Below, in pieces: positions 36,949-44,533 of a stretch of 64,000 nucleotides of DNA. Position 1 is the stretch's first letter. Each line of letters begins with the position of its first letter. Where the stretch lies: positions 4,092,001 to 4,156,000 of the forward strand of contig NZ_JARXVJ010000001.1 in the NCBI RefSeq assembly GCF_029892445.1, given 5' to 3'. This DNA comes from Chryseobacterium sp. H1D6B (GTDB lineage: Bacteria > Bacteroidota > Bacteroidia > Flavobacteriales > Weeksellaceae). The position numbers were made by a program, and so were the translations under genes. A model generated the notes under the pieces. That model was not told the DNA's origin, searched no databases, and saw only the letters and a program-made list of their open reading frames with translations.

Positions 36949-37283
36949 ATCTTATAATCATTTATCATTTTTGATATAAAATTGTATTACAATCTCATAT
37001 CACTAAGAAATTAGTTATACAAATGTAGAAATTAATTTCATTCAAACAACTATTTTTGTAGTGATAAAATGAAAATAATATAAGCAACTGATAATCAGCG
37101 CAATAAATTTACAGAAAATATATTAAATCTACAAGAAAAGATATTTATAGTCTGAAAGATTAACAGTAAAACTCCCGATTACAATATAAATTCTTAAAAC
37201 TTGTTAATTTTTATTAAATAAAACTAAAATGAATTTGTTTAAACCGAGAAAATATATTTATTTTAGTGCTTTAAAAATTTCTC
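36949..37283. other. Intergenic region between divergent genes (335 bp)
   Basis: AT-rich. It holds the blaI promoter/operator at 36998-37066; the remaining 200 bp before the plus-strand gene show no recognisable motif beyond a weak TATATTTA near 37252. Confidence 0.6.
37018..37049 (-). promoter_or_regulatory. blaI promoter with BlaI-type operator over the -7 box
   Basis: TACAAATGTA (37018-37027) is a perfect 10-bp palindrome with the TACA/TGTA half-sites known for BlaI/MecI. On the minus strand the same bases contain TACATTTG (37020-37027), a -7 box, with -33 TTG at 37047-37049 after a 19-bp spacer. A wider inverted repeat TATCACTA (36998-37005) / TAGTGATA (37059-37066) brackets it. Confidence 0.65.
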
Positions 37284-37865
37284 ATGAAAAGATATAATTT
37301 ATTGATTGTACTATTACTACTTATTTTTAACATTACGACTGCTCAAAAGAAAGATTCTCCTGCAGCAGATTTCAGTGCTATAAAGGAAGCCAAAACTAAA
37401 ATTGAAAATACTGTTCCTCTTGTTATAGGACATTTACAGGCTATAAGCACTAAAGAAGGAGACAACAACATCCTTACTAACGGAAAAACTGCATTAGGAA
37501 AAGAATATGGTATTTTAGAATCTGAATGGCGTTTGTATAGAGGAAATATGGTAAACTGTATTCTTAACAATTCATCAAAGAAATCTAAAAAGTGCATGGA
37601 ATACCATACACAGTACTTGAGAAATACTTTAATCAATTACAAAAATTATATTACTTACCTTACTAAAAAGAACGGATATCTGGGTGTGGAAGGAGATACT
37701 AAAATAGATTTCAATCCTTCTGAGATTACTACAAAACTAAGTGAGGCCTACTTTAATGCAAGCGATGCCGCAAAAAGAATGAAAGGAATGCAAAGAAAAG
37801 AATTTTTAGAACAGACCAACTCTGAAGATTACAAACTTAAGCCTTACGCTCAAGCTGCTCAATAA
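37284..37865 (+). CDS. Secreted hypothetical protein
   Basis: 193 residues. The signal peptide ends near residue 20 (ITTAQ). The mature part looks helical and polar, with a pair of Cys residues (MVNCILNNSSKKSKKCMEY, near 95-110) that could form a disulfide outside the cytosol. No family recognised. Monocistronic, closed by a good terminator. Confidence 0.72.
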   Translation: MKRYNLLIVLLLLIFNITTAQKKDSPAADFSAIKEAKTKIENTVPLVIGHLQAISTKEGDNNILTNGKTALGKEYGILESEWRLYRGNMVNCILNNSSKKSKKCMEYHTQYLRNTLINYKNYITYLTKKNGYLGVEGDTKIDFNPSEITTKLSEAYFNASDAAKRMKGMQRKEFLEQTNSEDYKLKPYAQAAQ

Positions 37866-37870
37866 TATTT

Positions 37871-37902
37871 AATCCCGCTCTTTTCAAGCGGGATTTTTTT
37901 TT
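37871..37902. terminator. Terminator
   Basis: 9-bp stem AATCCCGCT/AGCGGGATT followed by T9. Confidence 0.85.
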
Positions 37903-38415
37903 GCTGAATAATTCACTGTCAATACGCAAGTAATCTGTTGTTAATATTCAACATTTCTCTGTCTCTAAGTTTAGATTCTATTATATATAAGAGAAAGCTA
38001 TTTTTTTCTATCCTTTATTTTATTGTAAATTATTGCGAGCCCTTCTTAGGAAATCTGACTAAAAGATAATTAACTACATACACAAAGCAGAACACTTCAG
38101 TACAATCTTTTGTCTTTTTACAAACACTCCTCTGCTAAAAACTATCTTAAGAATACTTTTTTTAACTCATTTTCTCCCATTTTTGAGGTGTTTAATTCAT
38201 CTTAATGAAAAATTCAACATCTCCAATCTATGTTTAAAAATCAACCTGAAAAATAAAGAGGCCAAATATGATAATTGTTATTTCGGCTATATGGATTCAA
38301 ACCATTATTAACATAAGATTGATTCAGCAATAAACTAGATGTCTTTGCATTATACTATCTCTTAGAAAAGTAAAGACTAAAACAAGTTCAGTTAATATAA
38401 ACACAATAACAATAT
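37903..38415. other. AT-rich intergenic stretch without recognised feature (513 bp)
   Basis: Both strands carry frequent stops and no Shine-Dalgarno-led frame, tRNA, convincing hairpin or repeat that I can identify. It separates the ordinary genes to the left from the accessory cluster. Confidence 0.5.
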
Positions 38416-38634
38416 ATGAGTAGAAAAAAATTTAATGATCGCCCTTTTGATATTCACAATGGATACAAAAGGCCAAACACAGCGAATAGATTTTACGGCT
38501 GTCTTTTACATCGAACCGGCGAAGCCTTACAGGATATAAAATTCTGCAATTTTATGGCGGATATCAATTATGATATACCAGATGAAAGTTTAGTAACCAT
38601 AAAAACACTCAATAACAGAAAAAAAATCAACTAG
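38416..38634 (+). CDS. Small hypothetical ORF (72 aa), doubtful
   Basis: 72 residues beginning MSRKKFNDRPFDIHNGYKRP. It is basic at both ends, with two Cys, no signal peptide and no recognised family. No clear ribosome-binding site precedes the ATG (AACAATAACAATAT) and its composition is not strongly coding. It is kept because it lies 31 bp before the DUF6515 gene on the same strand in an otherwise empty region. It could equally be chance. Confidence 0.3.
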   Translation: MSRKKFNDRPFDIHNGYKRPNTANRFYGCLLHRTGEALQDIKFCNFMADINYDIPDESLVTIKTLNNRKKIN

Positions 38635-38665
38635 ACACAATACAGGATAATCTTACCCTTATATT

Positions 38666-39412
38666 ATGAAATTACATCAACAAAAAAATAAATTATCAAC
38701 AGACATTATTGCATTTTCTGTATTCATACTTTTGATTCCTGTTTCAGCGTTAGCACAGCGTTCTCAACATTCTACACATGTCACTGCACCTGCTCGCGTT
38801 GTTAAACCTGCTCATGTTGTTAAACCCGCCCGTGTTGTTACACCCGCTCGTGTTGTTACACCTGTACGCGTTGTTGCACCTGTACATGTTGTTACACCTG
38901 TACGTGTTGTTACACCCGTACGTCGTGTCCCTATAGCATTTCATCCAGCACCATATCCATATCGCTATCATCCGTACGCACCTTATCATTGGCGGGCTAC
39001 ATGGCATCCTATAGGTTACCTAATGACAGCCTTAACCACTGCTGCAATTGTGATCACTGTTAAAAACAATCAGTACCATTATGATGACGGAGTTTACTAC
39101 ACAAAAGAATCTAATGGTTACAAAGCTGTACCAGCTCCTATAGGGGCAACTATTTCAGAACTGCCAAAAGGATATGCTTCAGTTAATGTATCTGGAGCAA
39201 ACTATTATTATTACGGCGGAACATACTACGCTAAAGAATCTAACAAATATAAAGTAGTAAGTGCACCAGCGGGCGCTATCGTCAGCCATCTTCCCGAAGG
39301 AGCTGAAGAAAAAACAATAAGCGGTCAAAAATATATGATTTATGATAATGTTTACTATCAGCCTATTTCAAAAGACGGACAAAATAGCTATGTCGTTGTA
39401 CAAGGAAAATAA
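38666..39412 (+). CDS. DUF6515-like secreted protein with an 18-bp (6-residue) repeat tract
   Basis: 248 residues. The signal peptide ends near residue 31 (ALAQ). Eight six-residue units of the form P-[AV]-[RH]-V-V-x lie at about residues 42-89. A Pro/Tyr/His-rich link (FHPAPYPYRYHPYAPYHWRA) and a hydrophobic segment (IGYLMTALTTAAIVITVKNN) follow. The C-terminal domain has two repeats of the type YHYDDGVYYTKESNGYKAVP / YYYYGGTYYAKESNKYKVVS, ending YMIYDNVYYQPISKDG, the DUF6515 pattern. Function unknown; the aromatic, repetitive make-up suggests the envelope or surface. Confidence 0.8.
   Translation: MKLHQQKNKLSTDIIAFSVFILLIPVSALAQRSQHSTHVTAPARVVKPAHVVKPARVVTPARVVTPVRVVAPVHVVTPVRVVTPVRRVPIAFHPAPYPYRYHPYAPYHWRATWHPIGYLMTALTTAAIVITVKNNQYHYDDGVYYTKESNGYKAVPAPIGATISELPKGYASVNVSGANYYYYGGTYYAKESNKYKVVSAPAGAIVSHLPEGAEEKTISGQKYMIYDNVYYQPISKDGQNSYVVVQGK
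38789..38932 (+). repeat. Tandem 18-bp coding repeat, eight units
   Basis: Units such as CCTGCTCGCGTTGTTAAA and CCTGTACGTGTTGTTACA repeat eight times in register with codons; the last unit is diverged. This is a site for slippage-driven length change that keeps the frame. Confidence 0.85.
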
Positions 39413-39524
39413 AAGTCTTAATAAATAAAACAGCTAGATGATAAGTGATTTTACTCAAAGAGCTCATGAACTTTTTTTGAAAATATAGTTTTTTAATTTA
39501 CATTAATCAATATTTCATTCATTA

Positions 39525-39582
39525 ATATTTAACATAATTAATAACTTAAAAAAAAAGATTCCCTTAATTGTGAATAAAAAAA
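39525..39582 (+). repeat. Upstream element copy A (before the JAMM-like lipoprotein)
   Basis: Blocks AATATTTAACATAATTAATA (39525 on, continuing ACTT to 39548) and GATTCCCTTAATTGTGAATA (39557 on, continuing A-rich to 39582) occur in the same order at 42257-42317, before the broken gene. Each copy ends 33-38 bp before the respective ATG. Confidence 0.75.
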
Positions 39583-39596
39583 TAATTGTATTATTG
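39568..39596 (+). promoter_or_regulatory. Possible promoter of the JAMM-like lipoprotein gene
   Basis: TTG at 39568-39570, 18-bp spacer, then TATTATTG (39589-39596), one base off TAnnTTTG. The -33 part is inside the repeated element; the -7 part just beyond. Confidence 0.4.
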
Positions 39597-39620
39597 CGTA
39601 ACAAATAAAACCCTAATTAA

Positions 39621-40921
39621 ATGAAAAAAAAATTAACGCTGCACTTCTGCTGTTTTTTACTTCATTTCTCACTCTCTATTCGTGTATTCATGATGATATA
39701 AATACTGCCTCTGATCTTTCTTCTAAAGAATATGAAAACAAAAGCCTTTGGAAGCAGGATGAAAAATATATTAAAAATGTGATGCAGGTCTATCAGAAAA
39801 ATGAAGATAAAATTAAAAAGACTTCCGGAACTCCTTACTGGGATTATGCTTCGACTTTAGAAAGTTTTGATGAAACATTTGTGATGGTTCCTATTGTGGA
39901 AGCAGGCAGGGTTGTTTCCGTAATGCAGGTTCCAAGACACGGAAGCAGAATCCGCTTCTATTACACAAACTTCCAGAGCCAGATTGACTTTTTTCAAGCA
40001 TTGGTATTTGCTAAATATAAAAAAGCATCAGATGCTTCATCAGAAACAAATAAAAGTATTGTATGTAAGACTGTGTCAGTTGCTGTTTGGCTTCCTGATA
40101 GTGAAAGTAATCCTGATCCGGACTCCGGAGCAGGACATTGGGGCGTTCATTCTGTCATTAAATGCAAGCAGGTTTTAGATAACTGTTCAGGTGTTGTAGG
40201 CCCGGACGGACAGTGTATAACCGGGGGCAATACGGATGACCCTGGAGAATTTCCTTATCCTGAGGGCGGAGGAGGAAATCCTGAAACACCCGAAAAAACT
40301 CACTGTGAGCAAATGAATACTCAAAATCAAAATGTTAAATTTAAAGAAAAAGTTACGGCATTAGATAAGCCAGAAATATTCAATAAAACACAAGAGACAG
40401 GTTTCGCTGCTGCATACGGGCCGCAAACCACTTATGCATCTTTAGCAAATACTGATAATGATAATTTAAAACTGCCAGAGGGAAACAAATATTTTGGATT
40501 TATGCATGTTCATCTGAATAAAGAAGGAGTTGTTAAGATATTTTCACCCGCAGACATCTTTACATTTTTAACATCATGTGTAAGAAACGCGCAACAAAAA
40601 GGAACGATGTCAGATGCTTATGCTATGGTAATTACATCTCAGGGAAATTACATATTAAAGTATTCAGGAGATGGCAGCTATGGTATCGGCCCTAATACGA
40701 AAGCTAACTGGGATAGTTGGTATATTGACAAATTTGATCGTTTAAGCCCTACTGAACTCTCAAATCCTGCTACTATAGAAAAGTTATTTACTCAATTCTT
40801 GGAAGAAAAAGCAAATATAAATGGTTTAGAGGTTTATAAATCAGATAAAACCACTGGCAATACTAGTAAGCTAAAATATGCAGGGATAGACAATCCTGTT
40901 GATTCTGTTCCTTGTACTTAA
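39621..40921 (+). pseudogene. Lipoprotein with JAMM-like metal-site motif, frameshifted in the signal peptide (A9 tract)
   Basis: An intact frame runs to 40921. It could start only at a GTG (39779, 380 residues), but 5' of that the frame continues back to an A tract after the ATG at 39621. With one more A (ten instead of nine) the product would begin MKKKINAALLLFFTSFLTLY-SC, a perfect lipoprotein signal with lipobox LYSC. As sequenced, the ATG frame stops after 26 codons. The C-terminal part has ETGFAAAYG, then FGFMHVH, ten residues, S-P-A-D-I, resembling the E / HxH-x(7-10)-S-x2-D signature of JAMM/MPN metallopeptidases (compare RadC). A Gly/Pro linker (PYPEGGGGNPETP) joins it to an N-terminal domain (SVMQVPRHGSRIRFYY). 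It may be a pseudogene, a sequencing error or a slippage switch. Confidence 0.7.
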
Positions 40922-40937
40922 ACTAAAAAATTAAATT

Positions 40938-41495
40938 ATGAAAAATATATTTTTGTTTATCCTTTTTTGCGTTTCAATATCATGTAAATCGCAACAAATT
41001 TATTCACTGAGGCCTTTAGAAATTGACCTTCCCCAAAATTCTTATGAAAAAGATACAAACAATGAACTGCCTTCTTATGAAGGAACTTGGAGGGGGGATT
41101 GGAATGATAAAACGATCTATATCACTTTTAAAAAGATTACGAATAAATATGACAGTAATTTCAATAGATACAGAGATTATTTAATAGGTAAATTTACTGT
41201 GAAAAATAATAATGGGGCTATTTTGTTTGACAACACCAATTTATCAGATGACAATGCTAAAATAAAGGGTGTAAGTTTTAGAAAGTATGGAAATAAATAT
41301 TCCTTAGTTTATATTGATCCGGATTTATGTAATACTTCTGGAAGTATTTACATAAACTTTACGGATTCAACTAATACAAAATTGAACTGGAAATATAGCC
41401 CATTAAGTAACATGATTACCTCAGACTGCCAATATTATAATACCGTTCCATTTCCAACGGCTCTTCCACAAGAAATTGTCTTAACAAAACAATAA
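40938..41495 (+). CDS. DUF6705-like lipoprotein, copy 1
   Basis: 185 residues. The lipoprotein signal peptide MKNIFLFILFCVSISC has its lipobox Cys at residue 16. The mature domain is a compact beta-rich unit: Y-S-L-R-P-L-x-I-D-L-P, then YEGTWRGDWNDKTIYITFKK (near 48-68), RDYLIGKF and YSLVYIDPDLCNTSGSIYIN, ending NTVPFPTALPQEIVLTK. This matches my recollection of DUF6705 lipoproteins of Chryseobacterium, which resemble small lipocalin/calycin barrels; the name is from memory. It starts 16 bp after the JAMM-like gene, so it is probably co-transcribed. Confidence 0.8.
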   Translation: MKNIFLFILFCVSISCKSQQIYSLRPLEIDLPQNSYEKDTNNELPSYEGTWRGDWNDKTIYITFKKITNKYDSNFNRYRDYLIGKFTVKNNNGAILFDNTNLSDDNAKIKGVSFRKYGNKYSLVYIDPDLCNTSGSIYINFTDSTNTKLNWKYSPLSNMITSDCQYYNTVPFPTALPQEIVLTKQ

Positions 41496-41498
41496 TGC

Positions 41499-41524
41499 AA
41501 AGGCCTCTGAAATGAGGCTTTTAT
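41499..41524. terminator. Hairpin between the two DUF6705-like genes
   Basis: Stem AAAGGCCTC/GAGGCTTTT (one G-T pair) before TTATTAAA. It may be a weak or partial terminator, or an mRNA processing hairpin. Confidence 0.45.
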
Positions 41525-41530
41525 TAAATT

Positions 41531-42088
41531 ATGAAAAATATATTTTTGTTTATACTTTTCTGCGCTTCAATCTCATGTAAATCGCAACAAATTTATTCAC
41601 TAAGACCTTTAAAAATTGACCTTCCCCAAAACTCTTATGAAAAAGATACTAATAATGAACTTCCTGCTTATGAAGGAACTTGGAAAGGAACTTGGAATGG
41701 TAAGGTTATTTACGTGACCTTTAAGAAGATTACGAATACATATGATGATGTATTCAAATATTACAGGGATTATTTAATTGGAAAATTTAAAGTATTTGAT
41801 GGCAATGGGACAACCTTGTTTGACAACACCAATTCATCAGATAATAATGCCAAAATTACTGGTATAAATTTTAGAAGATATAATACTAAATATTCTCTTA
41901 TTTATACTGATCCAGATTTGTGTAATACTTCAGGAGATATTTTTATCAATTTTACAGATTCTACTAACACAAAATTGAACTGGAAGTATAATAAAGATAA
42001 TAATATGATCACTACAGACTGCCAATATTATAATACCATTCCATTTCCAACAGCACTTCCACAAGAAATTGTCTTAACAAAACAGTAA
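41531..42088 (+). CDS. DUF6705-like lipoprotein, copy 2
   Basis: 185 residues, same length as copy 1 and nearly identical at both ends (signal peptide MKNIFLFILFCASISC, tail NTIPFPTALPQEIVLTKQ). The middle differs more (FKVFDGNGTTLFDNTNSSDN, KYNKDNNMITTDCQYY). The tandem duplication probably included the short upstream spacer. Two tandem small lipoproteins beside a larger one suggest a set of binding or protecting partners; this is inference only. Confidence 0.8.
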   Translation: MKNIFLFILFCASISCKSQQIYSLRPLKIDLPQNSYEKDTNNELPAYEGTWKGTWNGKVIYVTFKKITNTYDDVFKYYRDYLIGKFKVFDGNGTTLFDNTNSSDNNAKITGINFRRYNTKYSLIYTDPDLCNTSGDIFINFTDSTNTKLNWKYNKDNNMITTDCQYYNTIPFPTALPQEIVLTKQ

Positions 42089-42256
42089 CATATAATTTTA
42101 ATAAATAATAAAAGCACCAGTAGTTACTTTTATCTTTAATATCCATTTTCTCATTTTCAATTTCCTTCTTTGCAAATTCTCTCATTTTGCAAAAAAACTA
42201 TAAAGAATTGACTCTCAATTTGATCTTGTACAAAACAGAATTTCATTTTATTCATC

Positions 42257-42317
42257 AATATTTAACATAATTAATAACTTTTATAAAAAAGGATTCCCTT
42301 AATTGTGAATAAAAAAA
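42257..42317 (+). repeat. Upstream element copy B (before the broken gene)
   Basis: Partner of 39525-39582, with a 3-bp longer middle. A TTG (42303-42305) and TAATATTG (42321-42328) follow with a spacing of only 15 bp, so promoter function is less convincing than in copy A. Confidence 0.7.
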
Positions 42318-42350
42318 ATTTAATATTGCAGTCGATTTGACAAATTAATA

Positions 42351-42585
42351 ATGAAACATCAATCAATATCCTTTTTATTTCTTTTTATCTGCACCTTTGT
42401 CTTTAGGGAGCACCATTAAGCTAAAATCTAAAGTTGATTTTTTAAAGGCCCGCAATGCCTATTATGAAAATCCTAATGCAGGCTCATTTGGTGATGGTAT
42501 TATCATCAAAGACGATAGAGGGAATGATTATTCAAAAATGAGAAAAGAAAAAAAAAGACTATCAATGTCTTTATTGATTAGATAG
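42351..42585 (+). pseudogene. Broken or frameshifted small secreted-protein gene
   Basis: The ATG at 42351 opens MKHQSISFLFLFICTFVF and stops at 42419, while the coding-like frame LGSTIKLKSKVDFLKARNAY and its continuation (to 42585) has no good start. One extra T in the CTTTTTATC stretch (42381-42389) would fuse them into MKHQSISFLFLFLSAPLSLG, a plausible signal peptide. A second run of nine A (near 42545-42553) precedes the end, so the 3' part may also be out of frame. No family recognised; the sequence looks like the start of a larger gene of which the rest is missing. Confidence 0.5.
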
Positions 42586-42653
42586 ACTTTTTTTATGAAC
42601 ATAGTTTTTTCTACTTGGAACTTTTGCTTTTCGTCATTTGTGTTTATAAAAAC

Positions 42654-42686
42654 AAGAAAGAGAACCACCATGTGATTCTCTTTCTT
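42654..42686 (-). terminator. Terminator of the tRNA array
   Basis: 11-bp stem AAGAAAGAGAA/TTCTCTTTCTT immediately 3' of the last tRNA; on the minus strand GTTTTTAT follows. Confidence 0.85.
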
Positions 42687-42689
42687 TAG

Positions 42690-42762
<73 letters not shown>

Positions 42763-42800
42763 GTGTATTTTTAGAGTGCTTACCGAAAGCACTTGCTTAG

Positions 42801-42873
<73 letters not shown>

Positions 42874-42911
42874 GTGTATTTTTAGAGTGCTTACCGAAAG
42901 CACTTGCTTAG

Positions 42912-42984
<73 letters not shown>

Positions 42985-43029
42985 GTGTATTTTTTAGAAC
43001 GCCTACCGACAAACGTTCATTTAACTTAG

Positions 43030-43102
<73 letters not shown>

Positions 43103-43113
43103 ATATTGGATTG

Positions 43114-43121
43114 CAAATATA
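43114..43121 (-). promoter_or_regulatory. -7 box of the tRNA-fMet array
   Basis: Minus-strand TATATTTG matches TAnnTTTG exactly, 12 bp before the first tRNA. No clear -33 TTG at the right distance; only a TTAG is there. Confidence 0.5.
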
Positions 43122-43191
43122 CGAAAATATTCTTAAACTCCTAATTTTCCTTTTAAATAAAGCACTTAGACAAAAACTATTTAAATATTTG

Positions 43192-43199
43192 TATCTTTG
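43192..43199 (+). promoter_or_regulatory. -7 box just before the tsaC-like start codon
   Basis: TATCTTTG ends only 4 bp before the ATG at 43204. With a transcription start about 5-7 nt after the box, the mRNA would be leaderless or nearly so. Confidence 0.45.
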
Positions 43200-43203
43200 T
43201 TTT

Positions 43204-43815
43204 ATGGCAAAAATATTGAAAATCTACCCGGATAATCCGCAGGAAAACCTTATTAATGAAGTAATTAAAACTTTAAATAATGGCGGATTAATTATTTATC
43301 CATCCGACACTGTGTATGCTTTAGGATGCAATATTTTTGATATAAAAGCCATGGAAAAGCTGGCACAGCTGAAGAAAATCAAGCTTGATAAAGCCCAATT
43401 CTCTATAATTTGTAATGATCTAAGCCATCTTTCAGATTTCACAAGACCAATTGACACTTCTGTTTTCAGATTTTTGAAGGCACATCTTCCCGGTTCTTTT
43501 ACTTTTATTTTAGAAGCCAACAAAAGCCTGCCTTTAGCTTATAAAAATCATAAAACAATTGGGATCCGTATTCCTTACCATCCAATTCCACAGCTTATCG
43601 TTGAAAAACTAGGACATCCTATTGCCTCTACTTCAATAAAAGATGATGATGAGATCATTGAATATTCTACCGATCCGGAACTGATTGCCGAAAAATATGA
43701 TCATTTAGTAGATATCGTCATTGATTCAGGATATGGAGACAATATCGCTTCTACCATTGTTGATCTGACTTCTGGAGAGCCGGAAATCATAAGACAAGGA
43801 AAAGGAATTATCTAA
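43204..43815 (+). CDS. L-threonylcarbamoyladenylate synthase (TsaC/Sua5/YwlC family)
   Basis: 203 residues from the ATG at 43204 (MAKILKIYPDNPQENLINEV). The 31 residues of the longer frame lie over the promoter and are not family-like. It makes threonylcarbamoyl-AMP from Thr, bicarbonate and ATP for the t6A37 modification of ANN-decoding tRNAs. Signatures: GGLIIYPSDTVYALGCNIFD (near residue 25), SDFTRPIDTSVFRFLKAHLP and PGSFTFILEA, HKTIGIRIPYHPI and PIASTSIKDD. No C-terminal Sua5 domain, so it is of the short TsaC type. First gene of a tight operon with a CPBP protease, yaaA and prmC (gaps 13, 3 and 0 bp). Confidence 0.93.
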   Translation: MAKILKIYPDNPQENLINEVIKTLNNGGLIIYPSDTVYALGCNIFDIKAMEKLAQLKKIKLDKAQFSIICNDLSHLSDFTRPIDTSVFRFLKAHLPGSFTFILEANKSLPLAYKNHKTIGIRIPYHPIPQLIVEKLGHPIASTSIKDDDEIIEYSTDPELIAEKYDHLVDIVIDSGYGDNIASTIVDLTSGEPEIIRQGKGII

Positions 43816-43828
43816 TTTAGAATATCAT

Positions 43829-44530
43829 ATGAATTTTACCGGTAAATATTCTTTAGGAATTCTGCTTACTTTCGGGCTTCTTGCTTTGGCAATGCTGTAT
43901 TCCGTAGCTGTTATCAATTTTCTTACAGGTACAGTCATTTTTAATGCAGATAAGTTTTTTTACAGCAGGATCATTCTGTGGATCGTTTTATTATTAATCT
44001 TTCTTTACAGCCTGCTGATAGAGAAAAATTCAATGCTGATCTGGGAAGATAAAAAGTATTCCCTTCCATTTTATATTGGAGCGGTATTATTGCTTTATTT
44101 AATCTGTTTTGTAGGCGGTGGAATTCTTAACGGAATTATCACTTTTATCACTCATGAGAAAATGAGCAGTAAACTTATCCAGCTGCAGTCTATTTTTAAA
44201 AACAATTACTTCCTTATCTTTGCTACCTGTATTACCGCAGGGGTTGTAGAAGAACTGTTGATGAGAGGATATATACAGCCCAGAATAGAAAAAATATACA
44301 ACAGTCCGTTTTTAGGAATATTGATATCGGCTCTTTTATTTGGCATTCTTCACAGCACATATGGTACAGTAGGACAGATTGCTGTTCCTTTCTTTATCGG
44401 GCTGGTTTTTGCGGTATTTTATAAACGATATTCTAATATTAAAATTCTTATCATCTGTCATTTCATGTATGATTTTATCTCTTTGATGATCATGAATTTT
44501 ATTGACATTAAACATTTATCTGCTTTTTAA
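43829..44530 (+). CDS. CPBP family intramembrane metalloprotease
   Basis: 233 residues with about six to seven membrane helices. The family's glutamate motif is in GVVEELLMRGYIQPRIE (EExxxR, near residue 137), and the second motif includes ALLFGILHSTYG (FGxxH, near 172), with the final His in CHFMYDF. CPBP (Abi, Rce1-like) proteases cleave or modify membrane substrates, in bacteria sometimes linked to bacteriocin immunity. Second gene of the tsaC-like operon; the reason for the association is unknown. Confidence 0.9.
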   Translation: MNFTGKYSLGILLTFGLLALAMLYSVAVINFLTGTVIFNADKFFYSRIILWIVLLLIFLYSLLIEKNSMLIWEDKKYSLPFYIGAVLLLYLICFVGGGILNGIITFITHEKMSSKLIQLQSIFKNNYFLIFATCITAGVVEELLMRGYIQPRIEKIYNSPFLGILISALLFGILHSTYGTVGQIAVPFFIGLVFAVFYKRYSNIKILIICHFMYDFISLMIMNFIDIKHLSAF

Positions 44531-44533
44531 ACT

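Noticed and set aside
37903..38415. Possible non-coding RNA in the large gap
   Set aside because: No clear promoter plus terminator pair or stable structure seen.
38789..38932. 18-bp repeats as a CRISPR or iteron array
   Set aside because: They are in frame within a secreted protein and have no spacers.
38750..39007. Cys/Asn-rich minus-strand frame
   Set aside because: Antisense shadow of the 18-bp repeat tract in the DUF6515-like gene.
43111..43203. Longer start of the tsaC-like gene
   Set aside because: The segment is AT-rich promoter DNA and not family-like.
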